Origin: Palsa-1392 sp036490335
Lineage (GTDB): Bacteria > Verrucomicrobiota > Verrucomicrobiia > Chthoniobacterales > UBA10450
Length of the DNA: 64,000 nt
Assembly: GCA_036490335.1 (NCBI GenBank)
Contig: DASXEB010000002.1
Location: 189,398-253,397 of the forward strand
Direction of reading: 5' to 3'
In this document: positions 43,738-52,806 of the stretch, piece after piece
Position numbering within the stretch: position 1 is the stretch's first letter
Layout of the letters: every line of letters begins with the position of its first letter
Notes under the pieces: generated by a model
Told to the model about the DNA's origin: nothing
Database searches by the model: none
The model's input: only the letters and a program-made list of their open reading frames with translations
Translations under genes and position numbers: made by a program

Positions 43738-44160
43738 ATGGCAGGGCGCAACGACGACGAGCAGCACCTTCGGCTCCTCACCATCTTTCATTATATCGTG
43801 GCGGGACTGACGGCGTTGTTTGCCATCCTTACTCTGGGCTATGCGGTTATCGGCTGGGCCTTTTTGCACGCGCCTCCACCAAAACACGGGCAGCCGCCGC
43901 CGGTCTGGTTCGGCTGGATCTTCGTCTGCATCGGGATCACTCTTTTTCTGCTCGGCGAATCCTTCGCCGTCTGCATTCTGGCGGCCGGGCGCTCTCTCCG
44001 ATCGCGACGAGGCTATTGGTTTGTTTTCGTGATCGCCTGTTTGGAATGCGTCTTCTTTCCGTTCGGCACCGTTCTTGGCCTTTTCACGATCATCGTGCTC
44101 TCGCGAGAATCGGTGAAGCAACTTTTCGGCCGAACAACCTTGGAGCGAACGACCGCCTAA
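43738..44160 (+). CDS. Small integral membrane protein
   Basis: 140 residues from the ATG at 43738 (MAGRNDDEQHLRLLTIFHYI). Four hydrophobic segments: IVAGLTALFAILTLGYAVIG, WFGWIFVCIGITLFLLGESF, GYWFVFVIACLECVFFPFGT and VLGLFTIIVLS. No family is recognised, though such four-helix proteins are common in Chthoniobacterales-like genomes (inference). Its TAA stop lies in a one-mismatch copy of the dispersed motif (GCCTAACCA). The next gene starts 27 bp later. Confidence 0.65.
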   Translation: MAGRNDDEQHLRLLTIFHYIVAGLTALFAILTLGYAVIGWAFLHAPPPKHGQPPPVWFGWIFVCIGITLFLLGESFAVCILAAGRSLRSRRGYWFVFVIACLECVFFPFGTVLGLFTIIVLSRESVKQLFGRTTLERTTA

Positions 44161-44187
44161 CCAGACAATGCCGCCACTTCAAACGCG

Positions 44188-45702
44188 TTGAAGACTCCGA
44201 CCGTCCTGATTGCCGGCGCAGGCCCGACCGGTCTGGCACTGGCGCTCTGGCTGACCCGGCTCGGGATCGCCGTGCGAATCATCGACCGGACAAGCGAAGC
44301 GGGCACAACCTCGCGCGCCCTCGCCGTCCAGGCGCGCACGCTGGAGTTTTATCAGCAGCTCGGTTTTGCCGACGAGCTGGTCGAGGGCGGGGTGAAAGTC
44401 GTGGGCGTCAATCTCTGGGTGCGAGGCGCCAAAGCCGCGCGGGTCCCTTTGCGCGACATCGGAAAAGGTGTGACGCCGTTTCCTTTTGCGCTCGTCTATC
44501 CGCAGGACGCTCACGAACGTTTGCTCATCGCGCATCTCGAGGCGCTCGGCGTGCAAGTGGAGCGCGAGACGGAGCTGGTTCGTTTCGCGCAGCGCGCGGA
44601 TCGAGTCGAGGCGGTGCTGCGCAAAAAGGATGGCTCCGAGGCTGGCTGCGAAGCGGCTTATCTCGCCGGTTGCGACGGAGCGAGCTCGACGGTGAGAGAA
44701 TCGCTCGGCATCGGTTTTCCCGGCGGCACTTATCGAGGCCGGTTCTATGTTGCGGATGTCGAAGCGAGCGGCCGCGCGATCGACGACGAACTGCACATTG
44801 ATCTGGACGAGGCGGACCTTCTGCTCCTGTTTCCGATGAAGGGAAAAGGGCGAGTGCGCCTAGTGGGGAACGTGAGCCGCGGTTTGGAGAATGACTCGCG
44901 CGAGCTCACGTTCGACGATGTGAGCGAGCGCGCGATCAAGCATCTCGGGCTCACGATTTCGAAGGTGAACTGGTTCTCGACCTACCGCGTCCATCATCGA
45001 GTGGCCGATCGCTTTCGCGACGGCCGCGTTTTTCTGCTCGGCGATGCGGCGCACATTCACAGTCCCGCCGGCGGACAAGGGATGAATACCGGGATCGGCG
45101 ATGCCGTGAATCTGGCCTGGAAGATCGCGGCCGTCGTGCAAGGCGCTTTCAGCGAAAATCTGCTCGAGACCTATGAGGCGGAACGGATCGCCTTTGCCCG
45201 CCGGCTCGTCGCTACGACTGATCGCGGATTCACTTTGGCGACGAAGCGCGGCCGCGTCGCCGCGATCGTGCGAGCGCGGATCGTGCCTGTGATCGCGCCG
45301 TTGCTTTTCCGGTTGCCGGTCTTGCGGCGTTTCTTTTTTCGAACGGCGTCACAAACCGGAATTGAATATCGGCGGAGTCGTCTCAGCGCCGGGAAAGCTG
45401 GAGCGATTCACGGCGGCGATCGACTTCCGTGGCTGGAGTTGAAGTCGGGAGAAGACAACTTCGCGCCGCTCACCGCGCTGAAATGGCAGGTCCATGTTTA
45501 CGGGAAGGCGAAGGACGATCTGGCGAAGGCCTGTTCGGAGCTTCGGTTGGCCCTGCACGTTTTCGATTGGCGGGACGAAATGAAACGGGCCGGTTTCAGG
45601 GAAGACGCGGCCTACCTGATCCGTCCGGATGGCTATGTCGCGCTTGCCGACGCGGCGGCTGATACGGCACGCTTGCGGGAATATTTTGTGCGCCTTGCCT
45701 GA
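44188..45702 (+). CDS. FAD-dependent aromatic-ring monooxygenase
   Basis: 504 residues with a TTG start (TTGAAGACTCCG). It has the FAD Rossmann motif VLIAGAGPTGLALALWLTRL, the CDGASSTVRESLG segment (DG motif), and RVFLLGDAAHIHSPAGGQGM with NTGIGDAVNLAWK (GD motif). The family is the UbiH/PheA/TetX type of flavoprotein hydroxylases, which use NAD(P)H and O2 to hydroxylate an aromatic ring. A thioredoxin-like C-terminal domain (about 410-504) fits the phenol-hydroxylase branch. Substrate unknown. Likely in one transcript with the membrane protein upstream. Confidence 0.85.
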   Translation: MKTPTVLIAGAGPTGLALALWLTRLGIAVRIIDRTSEAGTTSRALAVQARTLEFYQQLGFADELVEGGVKVVGVNLWVRGAKAARVPLRDIGKGVTPFPFALVYPQDAHERLLIAHLEALGVQVERETELVRFAQRADRVEAVLRKKDGSEAGCEAAYLAGCDGASSTVRESLGIGFPGGTYRGRFYVADVEASGRAIDDELHIDLDEADLLLLFPMKGKGRVRLVGNVSRGLENDSRELTFDDVSERAIKHLGLTISKVNWFSTYRVHHRVADRFRDGRVFLLGDAAHIHSPAGGQGMNTGIGDAVNLAWKIAAVVQGAFSENLLETYEAERIAFARRLVATTDRGFTLATKRGRVAAIVRARIVPVIAPLLFRLPVLRRFFFRTASQTGIEYRRSRLSAGKAGAIHGGDRLPWLELKSGEDNFAPLTALKWQVHVYGKAKDDLAKACSELRLALHVFDWRDEMKRAGFREDAAYLIRPDGYVALADAAADTARLREYFVRLA

Positions 45703-45918
45703 CCGGAAATCGATCTTTGCCAGGCGTCGGCGATTATCGCCTGTCCTTTACTCGTTAGGCGCAGCCACCGAAAACACAGGCCCGGATTATCGGAGCGCCC
45801 ATGTCCTGGCTCCTGATTAAAGGAGTCGATGCGGAGCGCTGGCAAGAGAGTTCGAAAATCAAATCGCGGATAGCGTCGCCCGCACTCGTTTTTTTCTTCG
45901 GCGGACAATTTCGCTAGA

Positions 45919-45952
45919 CGAACGATTCGGTATCTGTTATACCGGACGTTCG
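45919..45952. promoter_or_regulatory. Extended dyad upstream of the S53 peptidase gene
   Basis: CGAACG (45919-45924) and CGTTCG (45947-45952) enclose CGGTAT (45928-45933) and ATACCG (45939-45944): a nested two-level inverted repeat. It ends 27 bp before the start codon, a position suited to an operator or to a 5' UTR hairpin. No matching regulator gene is adjacent. Between 45703 and 45918 the gap holds one motif copy (45752) and nothing else I can name. Confidence 0.4.
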
Positions 45953-45978
45953 GTCTTAAAACGGCCACACAAAAAAAT

Positions 45979-47628
45979 ATGATCAAATCCATACTCGTTC
46001 GTTATCGAGGAGCGGCGGTTGCGGTTTCCGCGGCGGCGCTTCTTTCTTTCGTCAGCCTGCACTCCGCGCAGGCCCAAAACCGATCGCTCCTTACCCGTCA
46101 AACCCGCGATGCTGTGACCCAGCAGCAGGCGGCTTTTGTTCAACATCTCGATGGCAGTGCGACGTTACACCTGGCGATCGTCCTGCCGCTTCGCGATGAA
46201 GCGGGATTACAGGGATTCCTGGATAATCTGCAAACGCCGGGCAGTCCGAACTACCGCCAGTATCTCAGCGTGGAGAAGTTCACCGAGATGTTTGGCCCTT
46301 CGCAGAAAGATTACGACGCCGTCGTGCGCTGGGCGCGCGAGAACGGGCTGGTCGTGACGGAGACCGCGCCGAACCGCCTCGTTGTTCAAGTGAATGGCCG
46401 CGTTTCTGATGTGGAGAGAGCGTTACACGTGACGATGAATGTCTACCAGCATCCGACCGAAAACCGGACGTTCTTCGCGCCTGACCGCGAACCGACGACC
46501 GACCTTTCGGTTCAGTTGTGGCATGTGTCCGGTCTCGATGACTTCGTGATTCCGCGCCCGGCCAATCTGGCGCGCAACGAAAACGCGGCGCCGAATGCGA
46601 CTGGATCAGGTCCCGGCGGCGAATTCCTGGGCACCGACATGCGCAAAGCCTACTATGGCACCGGCTCGCTTAACGGCTCAGGTCAATCGGTCGGCCTTCT
46701 GGAATACGTGGGATACAATCCGGCGGACGTGACCCGATATTTCACTAATTACGGCCCGGCCAACAGTGTCACAATAACGCCGATTTCAACCGACGGCACA
46801 CCGGCGACCTGCACGACTTGCGACGACACCGAGCAGGCGCTCGATATCGAGCAGGCAGTCTCGATGGCGCCTTCGATGATTTCTGTGGTCGTTTACGTCG
46901 GTTCGACCGACACGGCGATGTTGAACCGAATGGTGAGCGACAACAGTTGCAAATCGATCAGTTGTTCCTGGGCCTGGCGTCCGGCCGATTCCAAGACGGA
47001 CGATCCGATCTTTGCCGAGATGGCTGGCCAGGGCCAGACCTTCCTGGCGGCTTCGGGCGACAGCGGCTCCTACACTTCCGGTGGATATTATTTCCCGGGA
47101 GAAGATGGTAACGTGATCGCAGTCGGCGGCACCGATCTGGTGACGAACGGCGCGGGTGGCACTTGGAAATCGGAAACCGCCTGGTCTGACAGCACGGGTG
47201 GCATCTCGCCGGATCACCTGCCGATCCCGTCCTACCAGAAGAACAAGAAATTCGCCAAGGTGGTTGGGATTTCGAAAACCTATCGTAACGTCCCGGACAT
47301 CGCCGCGGAAGGTAACTTCGATAACGAAGTCTGCTACGACGGCAGCTGTGGCGGCGGATGGGGTGGCACAAGCTTCGCCGCTCCGCGCTGGGCCGGTTAC
47401 CTCGCTCTGGCCAATCAACAGGCCGTCGCAGGCGGTGGCTCGACTCTCGGTTTCCTGAACCCGACCTTCTACAAAATCGGTCTGGGCAAGGCGAAGAAAT
47501 ATAACGCCAACTTCCACGACATCTTGTCCGGTTCAAACGGCGCCTACAGCGCGGTCAAGGGTTACGACCTCGTCACCGGCTTTGGCAGTCCGAATGGCCC
47601 GACGCTGATCAACACGCTGACCCAATAG
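45979..47628 (+). CDS. S53 family serine-carboxyl peptidase (sedolisin/kumamolisin type)
   Basis: 549 residues with a signal peptide (about 1-35, ending SLHSAQAQ). A pro-kumamolisin activation domain spans about 50-190. Catalytic residues: Glu and Asp in TEQALDIEQAVS, oxyanion Asp in AASGDSGSY, and the Ser in GGWGGTSFAAPRWAGYLA. The C-terminal Ca-binding region is FHDILSGSNGAYSAVKGYD with VTGFGSPNG. It is a secreted acid protease that processes itself. Monocistronic, with a dyad upstream and a terminator hairpin after it. No dispersed 9-mer lies in the gene. Confidence 0.88.
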   Translation: MIKSILVRYRGAAVAVSAAALLSFVSLHSAQAQNRSLLTRQTRDAVTQQQAAFVQHLDGSATLHLAIVLPLRDEAGLQGFLDNLQTPGSPNYRQYLSVEKFTEMFGPSQKDYDAVVRWARENGLVVTETAPNRLVVQVNGRVSDVERALHVTMNVYQHPTENRTFFAPDREPTTDLSVQLWHVSGLDDFVIPRPANLARNENAAPNATGSGPGGEFLGTDMRKAYYGTGSLNGSGQSVGLLEYVGYNPADVTRYFTNYGPANSVTITPISTDGTPATCTTCDDTEQALDIEQAVSMAPSMISVVVYVGSTDTAMLNRMVSDNSCKSISCSWAWRPADSKTDDPIFAEMAGQGQTFLAASGDSGSYTSGGYYFPGEDGNVIAVGGTDLVTNGAGGTWKSETAWSDSTGGISPDHLPIPSYQKNKKFAKVVGISKTYRNVPDIAAEGNFDNEVCYDGSCGGGWGGTSFAAPRWAGYLALANQQAVAGGGSTLGFLNPTFYKIGLGKAKKYNANFHDILSGSNGAYSAVKGYDLVTGFGSPNGPTLINTLTQ

Positions 47629-47664
47629 CGTCCTTTCCTCGTTAGGGGAAAATCGATAAATCTG

Positions 47665-47699
47665 ACCCCGGGTGCGCCGAAAGGTGTGCCCGGGGTTTG
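47665..47699 (+). terminator. Terminator hairpin after the S53 peptidase gene
   Basis: ACCCCGGG (47665-47672) pairs with CCCGGGGT (47689-47696) and is followed by TTT. A motif 8-mer (47639-47646) lies between the stop and the hairpin. Confidence 0.55.
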
Positions 47700-47913
47700 T
47701 CGTTTGTAGGGAAAGCAAAGCGATGCGCGGATTTTTTCACATCGTTCGAATCGGCCGCTAAATTTTTTTGCACACGCAGATACGCTCGTTTCCGCACTCG
47801 AACCGATTACGTATTGTGGCGATCGCGTTGCCTAACGAAATCCGGGCGGATTTCGTTTGAATAAGTGGCGGCGTGATCGCGTCTTTCCGTTCACAAACAT
47901 GCAACATCAGAAA

Positions 47914-48867
47914 ATGAAAATTAAACTTCCTACCATTGTGCTTGCAGCACTTCTCTTCGCGGGAATGCCGCTCGCTTCTTCATCGGCCTTCGTCGCCGTC
48001 TCGGTGGCGATCGCGCCACCCGTCATCCCGGTTTACGAGCAGCCGCTCTGCCCGACGCCCGGCTACCTTTGGACACCGGGTTACTGGGATTACGCTAACT
48101 TTGGCTACTACTGGGTCCCGGGCGTCTGGGTCGCCCCGCCGCGTGCCGGCCTCTTGTGGACGCCGGGATATTGGGGCTTCGCCGGCGGTCGCTACGTTTT
48201 TAACCGGGGTTACTGGGGACCGACCGTCGGATTTTACGGCGGAATCGATTACGGATTCGGTTACGTCGGCCACGGCTACTACGGCGGTCGGTGGGACGGC
48301 GGCGTTTTCCGCTACAACACGGCAGTGAGCCGCGTCAACACGACTGTCATTCACAATACCTACGTCGATAACAAAGTTGCCAGCAACAACGCCGGCAGTT
48401 CGGCAAGTTTCAACGGCCCCGGTGGCGCGACCGCCAAGCCCACTGCGCAAGAGCAGGCCGCAGCCAAAGCCCCGCACGTTCCGCCGACTTCGACCCAGCG
48501 TTCGCAGGCAACCGCTGCAAAAAATAATCCCGCAACCCATTTCTCGACCAATAAAGGCAAGCCGCCGACGACAGCGCTGGCCGGGAAACAGACGGGCGTG
48601 AAGACTTCGGCCGCTTCGGAAAAAACCACCGCCAAGGCGGCCACAATTGGGAAGACCGCCAGCGAGACGAGCAAAACCGGACAGACCGGCAAGACTGAAC
48701 ATACCGCGCAAACGAATAATCGGTTGAAGAAAACAACCACTCATCCGAGCTCGCACATGCCGGTTACGACCCACAATCCGGAACTCGGCAAAGCGCCCAT
48801 GCATCGCGCCGGTCCGCCGCAGGCTCCGAAAAAAGGCAAAAAGAAAAACCCGCCGGGTCAGGGCTAA
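47914..48867 (+). CDS. Exported aromatic/glycine-rich repeat protein (YXWGXW-like)
   Basis: 317 residues from the ATG at 47914 (MKIKLPTIVLAALLFAGMPL), chosen because it gives a good signal peptide; upstream ATG at 47899 and TTG at 47857 are alternatives. Repeats in the N-terminal third: LWTPGYWDYANFGYYWVPGV, LLWTPGYWGFAGG, FNRGYWGPTVGFYGG, similar to the WXXGXW/YXWGXW repeats of small outer-envelope proteins. The rest is low-complexity Thr/Ala/Lys (TAKPTAQEQAAAKAP ... KKGKKKNPPGQG). Probably a cell-envelope structural protein. Strong terminator downstream. Confidence 0.7.
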   Translation: MKIKLPTIVLAALLFAGMPLASSSAFVAVSVAIAPPVIPVYEQPLCPTPGYLWTPGYWDYANFGYYWVPGVWVAPPRAGLLWTPGYWGFAGGRYVFNRGYWGPTVGFYGGIDYGFGYVGHGYYGGRWDGGVFRYNTAVSRVNTTVIHNTYVDNKVASNNAGSSASFNGPGGATAKPTAQEQAAAKAPHVPPTSTQRSQATAAKNNPATHFSTNKGKPPTTALAGKQTGVKTSAASEKTTAKAATIGKTASETSKTGQTGKTEHTAQTNNRLKKTTTHPSSHMPVTTHNPELGKAPMHRAGPPQAPKKGKKKNPPGQG

Positions 48868-48907
48868 AGTTCGCGCGATCTCAGATCGCTCACTTGAAAA
48901 TTGGTTA

Positions 48908-48942
48908 CCGCCCGCCTGTTCGACCAGGCGGGCGGTTTTTTT
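48908..48942 (+). terminator. Strong rho-independent terminator
   Basis: CCGCCCGCCTG (48908-48918), 6-base loop, CAGGCGGGCGG (48925-48935), then seven T. It lies 41 bp after the preceding stop. Confidence 0.9.
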
Positions 48943-49144
48943 ATCAATGCGCCGAACGGACAGCGAACCCGTCGCGATTTAGCCGGCCATCCTTTTCTCG
49001 TTAGGCAGCGCCCGTTAACATGTTCGCGGAGATTAGGACCGGCGGAATGAACATTTCGCGATCTCCCTGCAACCGAATTGACTCGGCGCGCGGAGAACCT
49101 TACTGACCAATGCCGCATTTCTGACAGGCGCGCTTTTGCAAAAT

Positions 49145-50203
49145 ATGAAAATCATCTGCTTATTGGGATTCTTCGCTCTCGCTTGCGCGACTTCTGAAGC
49201 GCAAACCAACAGTTACAGCGCTGCTCCGATCGTCGACAACACCCAGGACCAATACCTCATAAACCCTTGGGGCATCTCGAGACCCGCCGATCGCAGCCTG
49301 GGCGAAAACGAATGGTGGGTTTCCGACAACGGCACCGGCGTTTCCACTCTTTATTCCGTCAACAAAAGCGGCAGCCAATCGCTTTCTCCGCTCGTCATTA
49401 CCATTCCCACCGCCTCGGGCGGCGGCGTCGGCAGCCCCACCGGCACCGCTTACAACGGAACCGGCGGTCCCGGTCCGGGCGCAAACAACTTCACCTTCGC
49501 GACCCTCGACGGCACGATCTCAAGCTGGAACGCCGGCACGAAACCACCCCCGGGCGGCACCAGTTGCTACGAATGCCACGTCGCCAACTCGGCCATCGTT
49601 GTCAATCATTCTAGCTCGGGCGCCTCCTACTTCGGGCTCGCGCTCGCGACCAACGCCGCCACTGGTTTGCCTGTCTACTACGCGACGAATTTCAACGGCA
49701 ACGTCGAGGCTTACGACGCTGCCACATTCGCGCCGGTCACTTTGTCCGGAAAATTTTCCGACAAGAAAATTCCAACCTCATATCGGCCCTACGGCATCCA
49801 GGCCATCGGCAAAGAAATCTGGGTCAGCTTTTTCAACCGCACCGCCGGCGGAGGCTACGTCGACGCGTTCGACACCGACGGCAAACTCAAGGTCCGCCTC
49901 GAGACCGGTTCATTTTCCGAGCCGTGGGGTCTCGCGCAGGCGCCATCAAACTTTGGCCTCTTCAGCAAAATGATTCTCGTCGGCAACACGACCAGCGGAA
50001 TGATCGGAGCCTACAATCCGAAAACGGGCGCGTTCGCCGGCTTCCTCGAAGACTCATCCGGACAGGCGATCGTTATTCCCGGCCTCTGGGGAATCGGTTT
50101 CGGCGATGGGAACAAAAAAGACGGCCCGACCAACGCCCTCTACTACGCCAATGGCGGCAGCACCTACTCGACCGGCGTCTTCGACGTCATCACTGCGAAC
50201 TGA
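49145..50203 (+). CDS. TIGR03118-like exported beta-propeller protein
   Basis: 352 residues from the ATG at 49145 (MKIICLLGFFALACATSEAQ). It has a signal peptide, then DNTQDQYLINPWGISRPADR, WWVSDNGTGVSTLYSVNKSG, GTISSWNAGTKPPPGGTSCY, VDAFDTDGKLKVRLETG and IPGLWGIGFGDGNKKDGPTN. This order is that of TIGR03118 proteins, secreted six-bladed propellers of unknown activity in soil bacteria. The pair CYECH is an extra not usually seen and could bind a metal or form a disulfide. Monocistronic; a motif copy (50226) follows the stop. Confidence 0.8.
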   Translation: MKIICLLGFFALACATSEAQTNSYSAAPIVDNTQDQYLINPWGISRPADRSLGENEWWVSDNGTGVSTLYSVNKSGSQSLSPLVITIPTASGGGVGSPTGTAYNGTGGPGPGANNFTFATLDGTISSWNAGTKPPPGGTSCYECHVANSAIVVNHSSSGASYFGLALATNAATGLPVYYATNFNGNVEAYDAATFAPVTLSGKFSDKKIPTSYRPYGIQAIGKEIWVSFFNRTAGGGYVDAFDTDGKLKVRLETGSFSEPWGLAQAPSNFGLFSKMILVGNTTSGMIGAYNPKTGAFAGFLEDSSGQAIVIPGLWGIGFGDGNKKDGPTNALYYANGGSTYSTGVFDVITAN

Positions 50204-50314
50204 TTTTCGCTCGCCAGTCCTTTTCTCGTTAGGCAAATCTCCTCCGGCGGCGAGAGCATTTTCATCGCTGGACATTCGACCGCCCGGATTCGAAAATCGA
50301 GCGAAAGACAATTC

Positions 50315-50386
50315 GTCCTCGTAGTTCAACGGATAGAACGAGGGTTTCCTAAACCTTAAATGTGGGTTCGATTCCCGCCGGGGACA
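50315..50386 (+). tRNA. tRNA-Arg, anticodon CCT
   Basis: Cloverleaf drawn by hand: acceptor GTCCTCG/CGGGGAC, D stem GTTC/GAAC, anticodon stem AGGGT/ACCTT with loop TTCCTAA (anticodon CCT at 50348-50350), T arm GTGGG-TTCGATT-CCCGC, discriminator A. CCA is not encoded. It reads AGG codons. A motif copy with the extension ACAAAGGA (50391) starts 5 bp after it. Confidence 0.92.
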
Positions 50387-50456
50387 TTCTGCCTAACGAA
50401 CAAAGGACCCGGCAGCAGCTGCTTGACCCTGCACGCTCTCGGGCCTCTTTTCAACA

Positions 50457-51389
50457 ATGCAGCCCAACATTCCGCCAGATTGTACGACTGGCAGCCGCTA
50501 CCTCGTCGCGGTTTCCGGCGGACGCGATTCCGTCGCGCTTTTGCACTGGCTGAAAGAGCATCGCTTTTCGCGGCTCGTCGTTTGTCATCTCGATCACGGT
50601 TTGCGCGGTCGCGCCAGCGCGACCGACGCCGAGTTCGTGAGGCGCCTGGCGGCAAAGTGGAAATTTCCGGCCGAAATCGAGCGCGTCGATGTCCGTCAGC
50701 TCGCGCGCACGACGAAGCAATCGCTCGAGACTGCCGGCCGTGCCGCGCGTCTCGATTTTTTTGCGCGCGTCGCCCGGCGGCGGCGTTGTCGAACAATCTT
50801 TCTCGCGCACCACGCCGACGACCAGGTCGAGACATTTTTGCTTCGCCTGTTTCGCGGCGCGGGCGGGCGCGGATTAGGCGCCATCCGGTCCGTTTCGCAA
50901 ATCGGCGATCTGCAAATCCTCCGTCCGTTTCTCAGCGTCTGGCGGTCGGAGATCGACGATTACATCTGCAGCCAAGCCTTGAAATTTCGCGAAGACGCGA
51001 CGAATGCGACCGTCAATCCGCGCCGAAATCTTCTCCGCCACAAAATCATTCCACGTTTGGAAAAAGAGCTCGGCCATCATCTTCGGCAAAATCTTTGGCG
51101 AACGGCCAACCTTCTCGCCGACGAAGACGCGTTGCTCGATCAGCTCACGCCTAACGAACTCACCGACGACGAAAACAACCTGCCCGCGAAAGAGCTTTGC
51201 GCGCTCGCCCCGGCTGTGCAGCGCCGAGTCATTCTGCGCTGGTTGCGCGCCGGCCAGGTGCGGGATGTCGGCTACGAGGAAGTTGAAAAAGTCCGCGGGC
51301 TGCTCGCGTCCGACGGTCGCGCGGCAAAAATCAATTTGCCTGACGATCGCCATGCGCGCCGCCGGAGCGGAAAAATTTTCCTTGAGTGA
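50457..51389 (+). CDS. tilS: tRNA(Ile)-lysidine synthase
   Basis: 310 residues. The N-terminal PP-loop AVSGGRDSVALLHWL binds ATP; CHLDHGLRGRASATDAEFVR and FLAHHADDQVETFLLRLFRG are standard TilS segments, and NPRRNLLRHKIIPRLEKE follows. The enzyme changes C34 of the CAU-anticodon tRNA-Ile to lysidine. It is on the short side for TilS; the C-terminal substrate domain is reduced. It follows tRNA-Arg by 70 bp. One motif copy (51149) encodes TPNEL. Confidence 0.9.
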   Translation: MQPNIPPDCTTGSRYLVAVSGGRDSVALLHWLKEHRFSRLVVCHLDHGLRGRASATDAEFVRRLAAKWKFPAEIERVDVRQLARTTKQSLETAGRAARLDFFARVARRRRCRTIFLAHHADDQVETFLLRLFRGAGGRGLGAIRSVSQIGDLQILRPFLSVWRSEIDDYICSQALKFREDATNATVNPRRNLLRHKIIPRLEKELGHHLRQNLWRTANLLADEDALLDQLTPNELTDDENNLPAKELCALAPAVQRRVILRWLRAGQVRDVGYEEVEKVRGLLASDGRAAKINLPDDRHARRRSGKIFLE

Positions 51390-51474
51390 TCGCGCGCCCG
51401 AAGCTTCCTCGATTTGCGAGCACGCGTTCTTTCGTTCAGGATGAGCGCGCGCTGCGTCGCATTTGCCTAACGAC

Positions 51475-52803
51475 ATGAATTCTGAAATCCGCGTTCGTTT
51501 CGCTCCCTCGCCCACCGGCTTTCTCCACATCGGCGGCGCGCGCACCGCACTTTTCAACTGGGTTTTCGCGCGACGCCACGGCGGCACTTTCGTTCTGCGC
51601 ATCGAGGATACCGATCAGTCGCGTAACACCGCCGAGGCTGCCGCCGCGATCTACGACGGCCTGCGCTGGCTCGGCATCGATTGGGGTGAAGGCCCGCGCG
51701 CCGGGGGAAATTTCGGATCCTATTTTCAAAGCGAGCGCAACGAAATTTACCAGCGTCATCTCGATCGGCTCGCGGCCGCCGGCCACACATTCGAAGACAA
51801 CGGCGCGATTCGTTTTCGTTCGCCGCGCGAGCACGTCGTCGTGGACGACATTGTCTGCGGCTCGATCGATTTCGATCTCACAAATCCGGAAACGCATCCC
51901 GACATGACGATCCGGCGCGCCGACGGCTCGTGGATTTTTCATTTCGTCAATGTCGTTGACGACATCGAGATGAAAATCAGCCACGTCATCCGCGGCGAGG
52001 ATCATCTCTCGAACACCCCGAAACACATCGAGCTTTATCGCGCGCTCGGCGCGACGCCGCCGCGTTTCGCGCACATTCCGCTCATCCTGAATCAGAACGG
52101 ATCGAAGATGAGCAAGCGCGACGCGGGCGCGAGTCTCGGCACGTACATCGAGCAGGGATTTCTGCCTGAAGCGGTGCGCAATTATCTCTGCCTCCTCGGC
52201 TGGTCGCCGAAGGACGATCGCGAAAAACTGGCGATCGAAGAAGTCGTTAGGCTGTTTGAGCTCGAGAAAATCAATCGCAAAAATGCGTCGTTCGATCTCG
52301 AGAAATTGACCTGGCTCAACGGCGAATACATGCGCGAGCTGACGGACGATCGTTTTCGCGCGCTCGGCCTGATCGCGCTCGCCAATTCCGGCATCGACAC
52401 CGCGAAGTTTCCCGAGGAATACGTGCGCGCAGCGCTCGACACCTGCAAAGGAAAGATCCGCTTGTTCAGCGAGCTGGCCGCGTATGGCGGATTCTATTTT
52501 CGCGACGATTTCGAATACAACCCAGAGAGCGTCGCGAAATATTTCGTTTCGGAAAACAAGCCGCGGCTGCGGGCGTTGCGCGACGCGTTTGCAGAGCTGG
52601 AAAGTTTCGACGCCACATCGCTCGAGTCGGTTTTAAAAGCGACCGCGGCTGAGCTTGGCGTCAAAACCGGCGCGCTCGTCCATCCCACGCGTCTCGCCGT
52701 CACCGGCAGCAACGCGGGTCCGAGCCTTTATCACCTCCTCGAAATTCTCGGCAAAACGAAAGTCCTCGCACGGCTCGATCGTTCGTTAGGCAATTTTGCC
52801 TAA
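51475..52803 (+). CDS. gltX: Glutamate-tRNA ligase
   Basis: 442 residues from the ATG at 51475 (MNSEIRVRFAPSPTGFLHIG); a TTG at 51463 within a motif copy would add MPND. The class I signatures are FAPSPTGFLHIGGARTALFN (HIGH) and NQNGSKMSKRDAGA (KMSKS). It charges tRNA-Glu, and perhaps tRNA-Gln if non-discriminating, but glnS next door suggests it is a standard GluRS. The last residues SLGNFA and the TAA stop are made by two opposed motif copies (52783, 52798), the second of which also supplies the stop of glnS on the other strand. Confidence 0.93.
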   Translation: MNSEIRVRFAPSPTGFLHIGGARTALFNWVFARRHGGTFVLRIEDTDQSRNTAEAAAAIYDGLRWLGIDWGEGPRAGGNFGSYFQSERNEIYQRHLDRLAAAGHTFEDNGAIRFRSPREHVVVDDIVCGSIDFDLTNPETHPDMTIRRADGSWIFHFVNVVDDIEMKISHVIRGEDHLSNTPKHIELYRALGATPPRFAHIPLILNQNGSKMSKRDAGASLGTYIEQGFLPEAVRNYLCLLGWSPKDDREKLAIEEVVRLFELEKINRKNASFDLEKLTWLNGEYMRELTDDRFRALGLIALANSGIDTAKFPEEYVRAALDTCKGKIRLFSELAAYGGFYFRDDFEYNPESVAKYFVSENKPRLRALRDAFAELESFDATSLESVLKATAAELGVKTGALVHPTRLAVTGSNAGPSLYHLLEILGKTKVLARLDRSLGNFA

Positions 52804-52806
52804 CGA
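52783..52806. terminator. Inverted pair of dispersed 9-mers at the gltX/glnS junction
   Basis: TCGTTAGGC (52783-52791), spacer AATTTT, GCCTAACGA (52798-52806): a perfect 9-bp stem. It contains the TAA of gltX (52801-52803) and the TAG of glnS (complement of 52800-52802). It probably acts as a shared bidirectional terminator, much like the paired uptake sequences in Neisseria (established for that genus), though it lacks a T-run. Confidence 0.75.
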
